From Diprion similis (lineage: Eukaryota > Arthropoda > Insecta > Hymenoptera > Diprionidae), in contig NC_060105.1 in assembly GCF_021155765.1 (NCBI RefSeq), positions 6,570,001 to 6,634,000 of the forward strand: a stretch of DNA of 64,000 bases, read 5' to 3'. The position numbers and the translations under genes were made by a program. Positions 27,413 through 41,300 of the stretch are shown in pieces. The notes beneath the pieces were generated by a model. It was not told the DNA's origin. It saw only the letters and a list, made by a program, of their open reading frames with translations, and did not search any database. Position 1 is the stretch's first letter; each line of letters starts with the position of its first letter.

Positions 27413-30400
27413 CTCGAGGTAAACAGATCAGCAACGGAACGGCGCTGCGGGGGGCGAGGGGGACACGCCATACGTCAGGACGACGACGCCCGTGTGATTA
27501 GATTAGGGCAGAAGTAGGAGGACGTATATCTCGGCTGCCGTGTGAATTTTCCCATAGAGGAAACACGTGTCTCTCTTCGCGTAGTCTGTGCTACGCGATG
27601 GCCTCTTTCGCATTAGACTCGCCACCACCCCGTATATATGAATCACTATTCATCACCGCGGTTGTCGTCACCGAACACCCTGTCTACCACCTTTATCCAC
27701 CTTCCACCACACCCTGATCTGCTCCAGGAGGTGAGCATCCGTAACAGGAATCGCCTTAATAGGGAAGTTTCACGGATTTAAACATTTTTTTAAATTTATT
27801 TATTTATATTTCGGTATAGTTCAGGGAGAAATAATTTGGTCACGTGGTTTAGTTTTTCATTTGAAGTTAATGTTGAAGCGGATAAAACAGCAGGTTGGAA
27901 AATGGGACGTCGCAAACTCAAATTATATATATAATTTCTGCAATCATCGTTTTTAATGAAAATTTTTAAAATTCGACCCTAACTTGACTTTACGAGCATT
28001 TGAAGTGGTCGATTATTTTCCATGGCTATAAAACATAAAACTTCCCTGCATTTGGAAGGTGGGATCCTAGGAATCCAGGGATATTCCTCAGATCTTGGAA
28101 GTCGTGTTACTTGAACGATTTTTGTTGAATTTATTCCAATCACCCAAAAACACTCACCGAATTTTTTAACTGAAGGCGTTGATTGACTGGAATGGCGCGA
28201 AGGTATTATTTATTTCTGCATCGCTTCTCCAGTGTCTTCGATTATCCTTTTTCTTCTGTTGTGTCAGAAGTTCAAAGAATCCCAGTCTATCTCTGAAACA
28301 AACACCTTCGGAGTGATTAGTAACGCATTTATTTAGTTTATCAAGATATTGAGGCATGTGGTTTTTTTCTCGTAAGACGTAACACAACGTAAGGATTATT
28401 TTAATTTAACAAACGACTTTAATAAACAAGGATTAAAAGTTTGTTATACAAACTTCCATTCTCAGTGAACAAAGGCTTCAACGTTTCGGTGATTAACTAA
28501 AGCAGGTATAGAATATTCCGGGTGGCGAAAGGATTGCCGGTGAGATTTTTCGCAGCTGAACAGCGTTGAAGCCTGAAGCACAATAAACCTGAGAAATTGA
28601 TTTCGGCACGATTTTCAGGGTGTAAGAGAGGCAATATCTACTCGGAATTATATTACAGCTTAGTGCGAAAGCAATCTGCTGCTTTTCACAGCTTAAAGGT
28701 GTGCCATACCTGCTTACCGGTTTTCCAAAATATCGGTGATCATTTTCGCTGATAGTAATCGTGCAGCCGCGGGAAATTCCGCAATTCGATTGGCGCCGGT
28801 GTTTACGACCGGATGAAGAGCCCAAGACTATTGCGCTTTTTCTGCACCTTGTACCTTCGACCGGTACGCTGTGCTTAAGCTGACAATTTTCGTTCCCCCC
28901 GCCAGCTGTGCCCGATTTTTTTGGGAGCACGCAATAATCCGTTAATCCTTAGCACTGTCTTCCGCTATCATTAGCGGGTCTGGGAATGTATATATATTAG
29001 GGTGTTTAAGGAAAAAAAAAATAATTTTCCCTGGAAACAGGTTAAAAAGTTTCATTTAGGTATGAAAATAGACTTGTTAAAATTTTAACTCCTAATATTA
29101 ACGAGTTCTCCATAAGAATAAAGAGAATTTGTGCGAAATTACGAAACGTCGTGTTTTATCCTCATCCCTCTCGGTGGTAATGAGGCTCTTTCGATTTTTT
29201 ACCCAGTAAATCGTGAAACGAGTTGCGGTTTGCAATTGAGGGAGTTTTGACAATCGGTATATATCAATAATTCGAATGACCCATTGAGGTCAGGCTTTAA
29301 AAAGGAGTGAGATATGAGCTGCCATCGTACTGTCGGGGTAAATTCGCGGAAACAGGGTCACTCCTTGCAGCCTTCTATAAATTAGTCGCTAAAGTCAAGA
29401 GGGATCGTGGCACGTATTATATACACATGATGTAAATACTCGTGTAAATTGGTGCAGACAGCAGGCTTCGAGCAATCAGTTTCGCGCCGTATAAAGTTGG
29501 CAGAAAAGACATTTTTCCCCGCATAGCGTGAACAATCAACGGCGCTGATTGCGGCAATAAAACAAACAATGAAGAACCGACCGAGCTTAGAGCCTTGGAA
29601 CAAATAAAAACCGGACACAGTTGTAAAAGGACGGCTCAGGATTCTGATTAGACAGGAAACCGCGGGTATGGTACCTTATACCTAACTTCGAGATAATCTT
29701 TACGATTCGCGAGAAAATCTTTCTACAGATAATCGGACCGGCTGGTTCTACCCAACTTTGACTAATTAGCAAAACTCAGGGTTGGAAGATTTGATGATTA
29801 CTCACATTTTTTTCTTTCTTCAATAAAATCACGAAAACTCTCCGATAGTTTTATGTAAATGAAAAGATAAGACTAAATTCTTTTTGATAAGTGACCCTGA
29901 AGCTTGATATTGGGTGAAAAATTGTGTTTAAAATTTGAGCACAAACGGTGATATTTAGTGAAAATATATTAATTCGTTAATTTCTACCGAAGCAACTAAC
30001 AAACCTAATCCGTAAGCGTGGCTGATTTTTGACAAAACGTAACCGAAGTATTTCGTGAATTTGACTGAGCTCGGAGGGGTAAAAAGCATGGAGCACATGT
30101 GGCCCAAGCGTAGAAGCAAGTCACACGCAAGTCGAGGCAAGAGCTACCTGCTCCAGGGTAATACTATCCGCATCCGGAAGTGCATTGTGGCCAGGGTACC
30201 TACGTGGTTATGCACGGCAGGGTGAATGGCGCGGGATTCAAACGAAAGAAGCACCACGTCAAAAGGCGAAATACATGCATAAGGTTATACCTTTATGCGT
30301 CGGGGAAGAGATGCCAACGTTGAGGATATAATGGAGTCCCCCGGTAATAAGGAAACTCGAGAAGATCCTGCGGCACGGCGCAGTGCGGGTCCTGCCTCCT

Positions 30401-33400
30401 ACTATTCGCCTCCTCCTCCTCCTCCCACTTCAATGGCACAAAGACACCACTGACAGTACTGACAGCACTGACAGCACTGACAGCGGTCTCATATTACGTC
30501 ACTGGCTGCTCTGCCTTTCCTGGGCGGGCATTCACCGTCGGCACCAAGAGGCAACCATCGAGGATCCACCTACACTCGGTGTGTGCCTATACCTGCAATA
30601 AAAATAGGATGGGATAATTAACCGGGGAAACTTTTTCGCTACGGAGAATCAGTGCCTGTTTCTTTATTCGACACCGTTTTTACTCTCGGTAACTCACCTG
30701 ACGCGTAGAGAAATCGGTATGCATTCAAATATTCATTCCCTTTTTTCGCAGACCAACGATCAGGAGTTGACCAAATCTGGCGGTTTGCCCGATTCGTAAA
30801 TTGTTTGTCTTCAAGACGAAGAATATCCGATGATACTTGACGGTTTGAATTCGTCGAGATCGACAGCTCTTTAACCTCATATCTTCATCTCTTCGAAACG
30901 ATTATACTTCCGTACTTTTGATGGTCAAATACTCTCCTCATGTTCGATGGTAATCAGTTCGCTGCTTCCAACGTGGTTCTGAAAGAATACGCTGTTGAAT
31001 TTTGAGGATGTAAGAAAGTACTTACGTGACGGTGTGAAATCGTAAAAAACACATTTGCACCAAAAAGCAATGTCAAGAATATTATTTTTCACAGTTCGTT
31101 TACCCAAATTCATCTCAAGTTCTTTTGGTTTTCCGTGAGTCCAAGGCGTCAGGGTGTTCCAAACTAGATGAAAATGGATTTGAGAAGAGTAATTGCGGGC
31201 AGATGGTTTCGGCATGCATAATCGAGAGCTTACGAGTTCGCAGCTCGCACCCTGACGGTTTTTGGAAGCAAGAACCACTTTGTTCTTCGGGTTCCTCGCG
31301 GGTGCTGGAAGGACCAATTATACTTGGATGGAGAGAATGGAGTAGAATAAAACCGGGTTCCTCCGACTGGAGATGAGCACAAAAAGTTTCCCACCGTTTT
31401 CTCGTCCTTCAGTTTGCCAAGCCTGAATCCCGACGTCGAGAAACGAAACCTGAAGCCGGATGTCCACGCCCAGATTTCAGCGCAATCGCAAGGTGAAGAG
31501 GAGACCCACCTTGTGCGTACCCTCGTTGCTCCATCTCGATGAAAAAATACGTCTTCGTTACGCCTTCTTCGGGAACGTCTTCAAGACTCGTTTCAGATCG
31601 TGCAATTCAATGGCCCAAAGAGAGCTCTGATTTCTGATCTGCTGCTGCCGGTGCGGCAACTTGTCAATCCCCAGGAAACACGCCTTCGTTTCGAGGCCGT
31701 TTTGTAGCCGGAGATCGGATTCGTTGAGCGCATGAATTTTAACCGACGAATTTCGCGTTTCGTACCGTATCTTCATCCAGACAGTGAACTTCCTGTCGAC
31801 TAACGAACCTTTTGCTTCCCTCCGTCTCCACGTGTGATCCTCGAGGCTGCCAAGCAGAGTAAAGACCCCGAAGCCAACAAGTAACGGACAATCGTCGCTG
31901 GGACTTTCCTTAATGTTTTTCATGTCCAGGTGAAGAAAATCGATCAGCACGAACCATTTCGCCAGTTCTATCAACGATTTTAGTTCACATGCAGGAGTGA
32001 AATTCCCATGTCAAATCACCCTTGGCTGAGGCGGCGGAGATGAGTGAATTCTCACATCACCGGTGTGATAAAATTCACATATGGTTAAGTACGCAGAGCG
32101 TCGAGCCCGGCTCACCCTTACCATCAGGTAAAATTCGCCTCTGTGTTACTTTGTGTAGCCTCGCTTTATCCCTGTGTGCGCTAAACGCTATCTATGTCTA
32201 TGTCCAGGTATACACACCCAGTGTACAACCACCCGCTGATCGCGCACACCTTTGTACATCACTCGTCCTGGCGCCGCAATACGATGTATAAGGTACGAAA
32301 CGAGCCATATGGCTTAAAGTTCCCATACCGCTGCGCCACATCGGCTCCCCCATAAAATCGTAGGTACCGATACTCCACATAGCCACCCACAACAGGTTGC
32401 TCTGTGTCATCGTTTTAAATGCCGGATATACTCGGTGTTTTTGTATTTTATTTATTTGTCTCTGCGGCTACGTTTCCCGTATAATCTATGGCGTTTCGTT
32501 CATTTGATTTACCTGATTTTTTTTTTCAAATTTTCCGAAGACGTTATATTTTGTCTCCTTTACCATGTGAGCACAGATTTGACGAGCGACTTATACGCTG
32601 GAAATAATTTTTTATTTATCGGATGAATGAATGCAAAAAAATTTTTCGACTGAACAATATTCCGTCAGATTTTAAACGAATAATAAAATTAATTTTTGTG
32701 GTTAGAGAGCTGTAAGGATTTCTGTTTATTTCAAATATGTCATGTTTTATCAGCACGAAATGAAAATTTTCGACGTCTGGTGGGGGGGGAAAAGTAATCA
32801 AAAGTTGTACAATGGACAAAAGAATGTAACTTTTTGACAAGAAAAAAGTCCAAATTGAGAAAAAATGTGAACCATCGAACAGGTCCGCATTAAAAGGAAT
32901 CGTTTTCTCAGTGTAGCGTATATTTGGCGAGAAGCGGTGCATCGTAAGTACCTATAGCGAAATGGAAAACTCGGCTAATCCGATCGGTTAAACTGTTAAT
33001 CGGCACAAAACTGGATTTGCAGAGGTTCACGGTAATTTTGCCTGTGGTTCAGGGGTCTCATCCCACTTTCCGAGGCCGGTGCTTCGTAATTAGAACACCT
33101 TGCTCATCCGGGAGGAATTAGGAACAGGTGATCCTCGCCGCACGAGCTGGGTTGAATCCGCATAAGGAAACTGCAATGCGGCTGCGGAGTCACTCCGGAG
33201 GTCGGCTTATCCTCCATTACACGGAACTTGGCGTCCTCCACCCCCGACTCACAATTCCGGCTCTGCGAGGATCCAAGTAGTTGCAGCAGCAATCCTATAG
33301 TGCGTCCCAAGTCAACCGTGAGATAGCTTCAGGATTACACCGACTTGTCAGTTTTCATTGTACCGGCGGGCTGCAGGCAGGCAGGCGGAAATCGCCGTTC

Positions 33401-33770
33401 AAATGTCAACCTAATTTTTGCAAGATCTTTAGATAAGATTGTATCGTTACAATGAGAGAGCCATTCCTCATACCCGGAATTCGGATAAACTCAACTTACA
33501 AAACATACTGTATTGATATTTTTTTTTCTTTCGAGGCTTTGTCCAGAGAAACGAAGCTTTTTTTATCGACTTGTATGTTTTTTATAATCACAACGAAAGT
33601 TTATCTGATTCAAAGATTCCCAAATTCGTTCGTCCAATTGATAGCAGACTCTAATTTGTTGATGAAATTTTCATTAGATTTCCTTTAGATTCTATGCTTT
33701 GACATTGTTGGATTTAGGTGATTTTTTTTACAATGAAATAGATATTTCAAAATTGTGTGACAGTTTTTTT

Positions 33771-34082
33771 ATGATACTGTTTATGTATGTGCTAACTATT
33801 TTGTTTTTGGGAAATTTTTTGGTCAATCGAAAGAACGAAATACGTTTTTCCGAAGTTTGCCGCGTGCAGCCGTTGAAACAATTTCATCCTCATCAGTCAT
33901 ATCGAAAAAATAGATCGAATTTGATATATGAATTTTTTGAATCATTATCTGAGTCAATGATGAAATATAATATTTCTAATGAAGAAAAAAATTTGCTAAT
34001 GACAAAGTATAATTTTCATTCCCTTCAAATGCTTCAATCAAACATGTTGATTAACCTCTATCACATAATTTTTTACTCATAA
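33771..34082 (+). CDS. Possible small secreted or anchored protein, 103 residues, unrecognised
   Basis: From the ATG at 33771 a 103-residue frame begins with a strongly hydrophobic stretch (MILFMYVLTILFLGNFLV) followed at once by basic residues. That pattern suits a signal peptide or a membrane anchor. The rest is mixed and protein-like, with one Cys (RFSEVCRVQP) and charged helical-looking sequence. An AATAAA lies at 34088-34093, just past the stop. Codons are very AT-rich, unlike the GC-rich tailless and cuticle-type exons. The same frame is open upstream to 33699, and another frame (33452-33688) ends just before it. It may be an orphan gene, a relic of transferred DNA or chance. Confidence 0.2.
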   Translation: MILFMYVLTILFLGNFLVNRKNEIRFSEVCRVQPLKQFHPHQSYRKNRSNLIYEFFESLSESMMKYNISNEEKNLLMTKYNFHSLQMLQSNMLINLYHIIFYS

Positions 34083-37000
34083 TAGAAAATAAACCGGTTC
34101 TCCAAATTCCATTCAACTCAACTATACCTCAATTGCACGCATTACTGTAAAAGTGTTTTCGAATAAAAAATTATTTCAAAATAAAAAATATCGACCAGTT
34201 TATTTTCTGTTTAATTTCCCGAAACCCATTTCACCGTAAACCAAAATCTCCAAATAAATCTGCTGTGATAACCCTTCGGCAACGATCTAAGATTGAAATG
34301 ATGAGGAATCCCTTCGAAGAAAAAATAAAAGATATAAAAAATATCCAAGGATATGAAAAGTGAAAATAAATACATGAGGCTAACGGATGGTGAGTTGTGG
34401 ACCTCGTTAAATGGAACACCATTAAACAAGGGGCAAACAAGGGAAAGAGCCCACCGAGCTCATCAAGCATCAATGGAGGGCGGTGGCTCACCTGAACTGT
34501 AAGCTTACCCAAAGGAAAAGGAGATTTCGGACCGGAGATGGCGGTGACATAAGACGGTGCTACCTGGACAGCTATAGCAGTTTTTCTATGGGAGGAATTG
34601 GAAGTTTTAAGCCGAGGAAACACGAGCGTGAAAGACCACCCGTTGACGGAACGGGCTTCCGTTGATCACTGTTTACCTGTCGATGAATACCGATGACATC
34701 ATTGTCGACTTATATAACTGATCTGGGTCAACTCGGTAATTAGTGTGTTACGTTTGTGTTATTTCCCTGGTGAATTAAATTTCTACGATTACTTTACCAA
34801 TTTTTAGGGAAATTGGTACATGTCGTACAATTTTGTCGAAAAAAATTGTTTTCCTAAAAAATTGTAAATGTCCATAATCACTCATAAGAACTTGTAGATT
34901 TTTGTATATTTTCAGTAAAAAATTTACAAGTCACTGCAATCTTTCAACGAATATTAACAATTGTTTATGAAAAACAATTCGAATTCACAGTTTTTTACGA
35001 CATAATACAATGTTTTGCAATTTCTGTAAAAATTCATAGTAGTAGAAATTTTCAACCGGGTTGATAATGAATTTGAGTAATTTTCCGAAATCCGAAAAGA
35101 ATATGCCCAAGTTTTTTTTAAATTGTACAGGTTCTGATTGAATTTCCTTTCATCTTTGTTTTATCGCAGAGTTATTATTCAAGATTGCACTATTTCATCA
35201 ACTTCAGAGCTTAAATGCGATTCATATGTCTCAGTTTTCGGTCATTTACTTCTCAGCCTGAATGCAGTTTCAATTTATTTTTAAAACCCTCGTGCTACGG
35301 ATGGAATTCTCTATTTAGGTACCAGGTTTCTAAATAATCCTGCCTAAAAATATATACCTGGCCTACCATATACTGAAAAACCTTATACACGTGTATTACT
35401 TTTGTGCGAAGATTTTTCGCTCAGTTTCGCCCATAATCTCCTTGACGTATTGCGTCAAAGCCAAACCATTCTTCAGATCGACACGCAGTCCGAAGCTCGG
35501 ATTCGAGTGGCTGCATCGGTTTGTCTCTATTGGAAATGGACCGATAACACAGGTCTGCAAAAAAAAGTTCTATTCAGCTGCATGGGATGTTTTTGGTGAG
35601 TATTAAGTTCTCGAGTGTGCTGAATACAAAAATGACTTCCATTTGTCTCCATCACGTGCAGTTTTTGGCCCAAAATATAAGGTACTTGCACAAAAAAAAA
35701 TCGTAGCAATAACGAAAAAACTACCATTTCATTACAATGAATTAAAATGATATTTCTTATAAAATTAATTAAATGATTTCTTCATGAACTCTACTTAACA
35801 TTCCGTGTTCGTTCTATTTTGTCTATGAAAGCGTTTTTTCTTCTCTTTAATACTTTTCCGAACACGCTTCCGTTTTCCAATTTCTGTTTGCCTGTTTTTA
35901 TTTATTCTTGAGTCTCATTCTAATACGTATTGAATGAAAGTACGAAATCACTTTTGCACAGGATTTTTTACAACAATAATAGGATACCGGATTTCGAGTT
36001 AAACGGTAGTTTCAGTCTAAATGAAACTACAAACACAAGTCCAAGAAAAAACCTAACGTGACGGAACTTTTTGAGTATTTTTCCCGGTTTCAATGAGTCA
36101 AAATCTAAAAGAAACAATATAAAAAACCTGTACAGTTATTCGAATGCAGACCTATATAATCTTCCAGGAATGATCGTCAGTGTATCTTGTACATCATTAG
36201 CGAAAAAGTGCCTCAAATTTCATTCTCAAACCGATACAAACGTTTATACAGTTAACGATTCTTCAGTATTTCGGCCCCTTTTTTGAGGAAACAATTGCCT
36301 CGATCATTCATCGAAACCATACATCCCCAAACTAGCAATTGGTCTTCAACCCCCACTCCCCCAGGCGATTATTTTACAGGCAGTTAAAACGCACGGGTAA
36401 ATAAATACGGGATGATTTCTTTTTCCCTACCCCAGTTTGAATCGGAGTGGGACTAGGGATGCGTGTCGGAGTCCCAGGGATCCGGGGGAGCCGAAGAGGG
36501 GCTGAAAGAGGGATAACAGTCCGGCGCTGGAGCGGTAACGAAACGTCAGATAATTCAAGATGGAGTCACGTAGTCAGGAGCACGAGCATCTGCCCCTGCA
36601 GCACGGATCCACGTTCATGTTCGGATGATCTCCCTGAATGAGTCGAAACTCGGCCTCGGCGACCTCAAGTCCTGCAGCTTTAATGCGTGTGCATCGGGTT
36701 TATGCCATATATATACGTACCTATGTACACACTCGCGCAATACACATGCATGAATTTACCTGAATTCACCTTCGCGTACGCATCAACGAACGTCAACCGC
36801 ACCGCATAATCCAGATTCGTGAGGAACGATTCTCACTTTTGGTTGGAGGAGCTTTCAGTCGATTCTCAGGCAATGCACAACATAAGAAAAGCGTTATACC
36901 TATGCCAACTCGATTTGTTCCTCGAGCAGGAATGGAAGTGACGTCAGAAAGTATTCTTACAATTAGTTAGAGTTACTGGTTTTTCACCTTCATAGTTTCT

Positions 37001-37153
37001 TCACTGAAGCAGAAACTTTGGTTGCTTATTTGAACGTATGAAGCAACGAGAGAAATTTTTTTTCTGGAACAAAATTTTATTTCTTGGTGAATCGATGTCA
37101 ATTTTATCGAAATAAAACTTGCATATGTATATGTACCGTCATATTCATGCAAA

Positions 37154-37301
37154 TTGCTTTCGATCCGAAACAAAATGCCAGTTCGATTCTATACGAATTT
37201 TGTGACAATGACTGACGATGCAGTGGACGTCAGAGAATGGCAGTCATTATCAGACAATTCGTATAGAATCGAACTCAAATTTTGTTTCGGACCGAAAGCA
37301 A
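37154..37301. repeat. Near-perfect 148-bp hairpin
   Basis: The left arm begins TTGCTTTCGATCCGAAACAA. The minus-strand reading of the right end begins TTGCTTTCGGTCCGAAACAA. Both continue through AGTTCGATTCTATACGAATT and then through (A)ATGACTG. Roughly 65 nt per arm pair with only a handful of mismatches around a short loop. It may be a MITE remnant or a long hairpin RNA locus. It lies about 1.2 kb before the tailless start codon. Confidence 0.75.
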
Positions 37302-38060
37302 GTTAGCCAGAAAGTTAATCAAGGCATTACTGAATGTTCCTACAGATACTAAATAATAAATTTAACAGACGTTGAAATAAGAATTAAAATTCCATTGCGT
37401 CAAGCAAATTAGAAGAATTATTTCCCTATAAGCGTATTTTTCGAAGATGTATATATTTTACGTAAAATGTCCTCCAATTTCAGATCAGATTGCAAATGTG
37501 AAAATTTACTCCGTAGTCGAAAATTCTCTTTTAAGAATTATCGTTTAACCGGGGAAAAAAGAATCTGATTTTTCCGACTTATGCCAAAAAGCTAGTGAAA
37601 ACACAACGTATCAAATGAATCAAACGATTATCGATGGATCTAAATAGACGTAGACGAACCAGACGACGGATTTTCTATTCGGTACGACTGCGTAGGTAGT
37701 GACGATTCTATCTGAAGTGCCCTGCCGGCGGCACAAGGGCAATTCATTAGGCAAATCTGTACAAAGCGGGCAGCCTGCAGTCAAATTAGCCTCGTGGTGA
37801 CGAAAGGCGTACAATGAGAGGAGATAATAGTCCCAAGGGTGGCTACGGGTGCCTATGAATGGGAAGCTCGACGCCGCTTGCCGCTTCGTTGAGGAACGGT
37901 CCGTTCCCTACTCGGTGCGAATTCATCCCTTTTTACGAGGGGAGGCCCGTCGGCCAAAGCGCCGCCCCTCGAGCGACGGTGAGGGTAAATTTCGGCCAAT
38001 GGGAGTGCGGTGGAAGCTCGAAACGCCGGCAACCAGCCCATCAAAAAGTCTAGTCGACGA

Positions 38061-38101
38061 TCAGTGTCAGTCACAATTCGTTTAAGAGTTACCTCGGAAG
38101 C
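38061..38101 (+). promoter_or_regulatory. Candidate TATA-less core promoter of tailless
   Basis: Two overlapping arthropod initiator-type motifs occur (TCAGTG at 38061, TCAGTC at 38067). For the second, GGAAG sits near the +28 position expected of a downstream promoter element, though it matches the RGWYV consensus imperfectly. The position would give a 5' leader of about 300 nt containing a poly-T tract (about 38166-38180). No TATA box is evident here. This is inference only. Confidence 0.25.
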
Positions 38102-38371
38102 AATAGAGGTTCTTTCTCCTTCGCGCTCTGACACCGAGTGTCAACTCGCGTGTTTCTTTGGCCGTTTTTTTTTTTTTTTTGTTTTTGTTTTAACTCGTTG
38201 ATCCGGAGCTGGCCGTCAAACTGTGTTTAGAAATCGTCGCCGACTCGATGTTGAGATTGTTTTAATGAAACGGTGCTGCAGTACAGCGGCTATTGCAGAC
38301 TTGACGAGTGCCGGTGGAAAAATTGATAAAGCAAGAAAATAAAAAATCGTGTTATATCGGAGTTCTTCGTC

Positions 38372-41300
38372 ATGCAGAACCAGGAGACTCAACTCGGAGG
38401 CCACGTGTCGATGACGCATTTATCCTCACCGCCGCAGCCGAAAATGCCGGCTTCGTCGAGTAAGTACATAATAATCAAATTTTTTGTTATTAAAGGGGGG
38501 ACGATAGTGAAATTTTGATAATGTCGAGTTTTTGATTTTTGAAACGACTAAAAAAGATGTGATGTGTGCGCAAGGAACTTTTGCAGATTTCCAGCTTACC
38601 ATTCCTAAAAGTTCCTTGTGCGTATACAGTTTAATTGCAGAAAATTGAGTTTTTTTTTTTCAGGACACATACTACCATAATCTAAATTTTGTTGGAAGGA
38701 ATTTTTGATGACAACTTTTTTAGACATTTAAAAAACAGAAAACTCGATATCACAGAAATTTCACCGAAGTCCCCCCTTAAAAAGAACCGCACCGATTTTT
38801 CACCAACCAATTTTTACCCGTGACGCAAGAGTGAAGTATTTTGTTTGAAATTTAGCCAAAACAAACGTGAGGAAACTTTGCTAATCCGTCTGCAAAAGGG
38901 CCGGTCGAGGTGGGTGTAAAATTTAGATAAAGAAGGTTCAGAGCTGCGGGGTGCCGAACGGTAAACGATAAAAACGTGGGGAGGAAATTGCGTACGGGGC
39001 TGAAGAATTTCCTCTGTTTCTTTTCTTCTCTTTTTTTTTAATGCGCAAAAAAACTCACTTAGCTGCTTACGAAGGTTTCATGGGATTTAAGCGACGCTGC
39101 CCCCCGTGGTGGGCTCTGTCTTATAAGCGGTGATGGACGGGGGTAAAAGCGCGATTAACCCCCGTATTTGCCAGACAGATTAAACGGACCTCTTGTTCAT
39201 CCGTGTCTTAGGAGTAATACGTGGTGTTATAAACAGCCGAGGTGCAGAAAAATGGAAAAACTAGAAGCAATGCGAATGGAGAGTGAGGGAGAGAGAGGGA
39301 GAGAGCGAGGGAGGGGGGAGGAGGAAACTATCAGACACTCGGCTAACGCCAGCAGGATTATAATGGCCGGGGTGTCGGTACGTCGGGGAAGGTGAAATTG
39401 AGGGACTTGTTGCCAAATAAAACGATACCCAAAAGTTATGGCCCTCGTTAACGACAAAACCGCAGTCGTAAAACGCTCTTGACCGTTTCACAAAAGCTCA
39501 AATCCTGCACCCCCGCGTCATAGATCTTCAAAACATTCATCGGAATTATTAATTTCACCCCAGTCAATACCGCATGCACAATGTCGGAAATTGCTTTGGG
39601 TGATTAACTTCTTCGCGGAGTTGCAACGGCACAAGAAGCATAAAACACAAAAGCCTACCTTCGAATATGCATTCGCAAAATTTTTTCGCACGTGTGGAAT
39701 AAACGATTTCTTTGATCCAAAACACGTGCCCGTCGGATCTTCTTCGGTGAGAACTAATCAGACCGTGACACTGCAAATCTGGGGGATGTAGAGACGTTCC
39801 AGGTGAAGAAGGTCGATTAAGGTCAACCGAGGGCATCCCTCTGTCCTCGAGTGGGTAATTACTCGATCTCGTGTGAAATAAAGCCCATGTGGTATTTTAA
39901 ACGGCATAATTCATTCGCATGAGAAAATAACGCCAGATGTTCAAAACAGTGCAGTATGGTCAGAATCACCGTTCAACACCCGCCAACAGGTTGACGCCTC
40001 GTTCGAAAAGCGGGCTTCTGGCGCCCGCCGTTTTGTCACGTTGGGTCACGGTGCCCGAGTTTTCCGATTTTCGGGTGCCACGCTTCCCAAAAGTTTACCA
40101 AAAATTATACAATTTTACTCAGCGATCTTTAACCCTTCTTTTCTTCTGAAATAGTAATTCTTCAAGAATTAAGATAGCGAAAGTACACCCCTGAAGTTTT
40201 TCAGGAAGATCGGACTCGCACATTAGAAATGCCAACACATCAAAAATGGGACAGATTAATTTTCACCCAGAGTGTTCTCGAAAGGTGAATCGAATCTTTG
40301 GAGGCGTTTACGTATAGCTAATTGTACTTTTCAAAGCTTGGATTCATTTCTATTACACAGTTGGTACCTACATGCCTCATTAGTGCTCGCTGTGACTATA
40401 CATGTGAATAACATTGCTGGATATCACTTTGTACATTCCTTTTTTTTTTCTTTTCCTAACTTTCGATTCTATACGGTAATGAACAGATCTAGAACGTAAG
40501 TGACAAGCTCTCGCACAGATGACCATCGGAAAGGTCCTGATAAACCGAATCGTATATACAGTACAATTCCAGTTTACCGGTTGACAGAGTAAATGATCAG
40601 GTGTCGTTACAGCGAAGCATGGGAATTTCGTGACATGTGCTGTGAACTGGCCTGCTTGATGTAAACCAGACGAACTGCACGCACGTGGTCTGTGTCATAC
40701 ATACCCACTCGCGCATCTGCGTGCGCCGGTGATAGCGGATGGCACGGCTGTCCGCCCCCATTCCTCCCCCGAAATCATCATCCCCTTCTCGCTCGGGGTG
40801 CAGGAGGCTCGAAACCTCTGCGAGGGGTGGCAGGGCAGATGTACGTAGGTTACACGCGGACCCACCGAGCTCGTGTTTTGTTGTTTTAACTGATGGACTC
40901 ATTACCTGGGGATTTAGAAAAATGAATGCAAAATATCCCCCGGCAGAAATGCCCCGCGGGATTGACAGAGTTGTTTTTCAGAATGCCCATCTTCCCCGGT
41001 TCTCTCTGTTTCTTGTTTTGTTTCATTCAGCAGCCTGGTAGGTTACTGTGTGGCTATACCGTTTCACGAGTTGGCTGATCAGATTCAAAGCTTTGTCCGT
41101 CTTTCGACGTTTTCCCCCTCCTTATTCTTCTTAGAATTAAACGTTTTCAACTTTGTTTCACCCCCACACGTGACGGGGCACCGTGACCTAAAAAATACCA
41201 TGAATATTGAAGAAAGGCAGAAACACGGGCAGCAGTAATAATTGCCGGGGGATCTGCGATGCATAGTTGATAATCAAAAAGTTGAGTAAAGCAGCGGGAG

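Larger units (their letters stand above)
27188..37153. other. Intergenic region upstream of tailless
   Basis: No gene firmly recognised. A CGT trinucleotide run lies at 27382-27412 and a short TGACAGCAC-type tandem at about 30446-30484. A minus-strand frame at 31558-31974 (138 codons) and a plus-strand AT-rich frame at 33771-34082 were noted without recognisable domains. The distance to the next gene suits cis-regulatory DNA for tailless, but no specific binding-site cluster can be claimed by eye. Confidence 0.5.

Noticed and set aside
31558-31974. Minus-strand frame of 138 residues with fairly protein-like composition
   Set aside because: It could not be matched to any family and has no supporting start context. 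Kept out of the features for lack of positive evidence; a homology search would decide.
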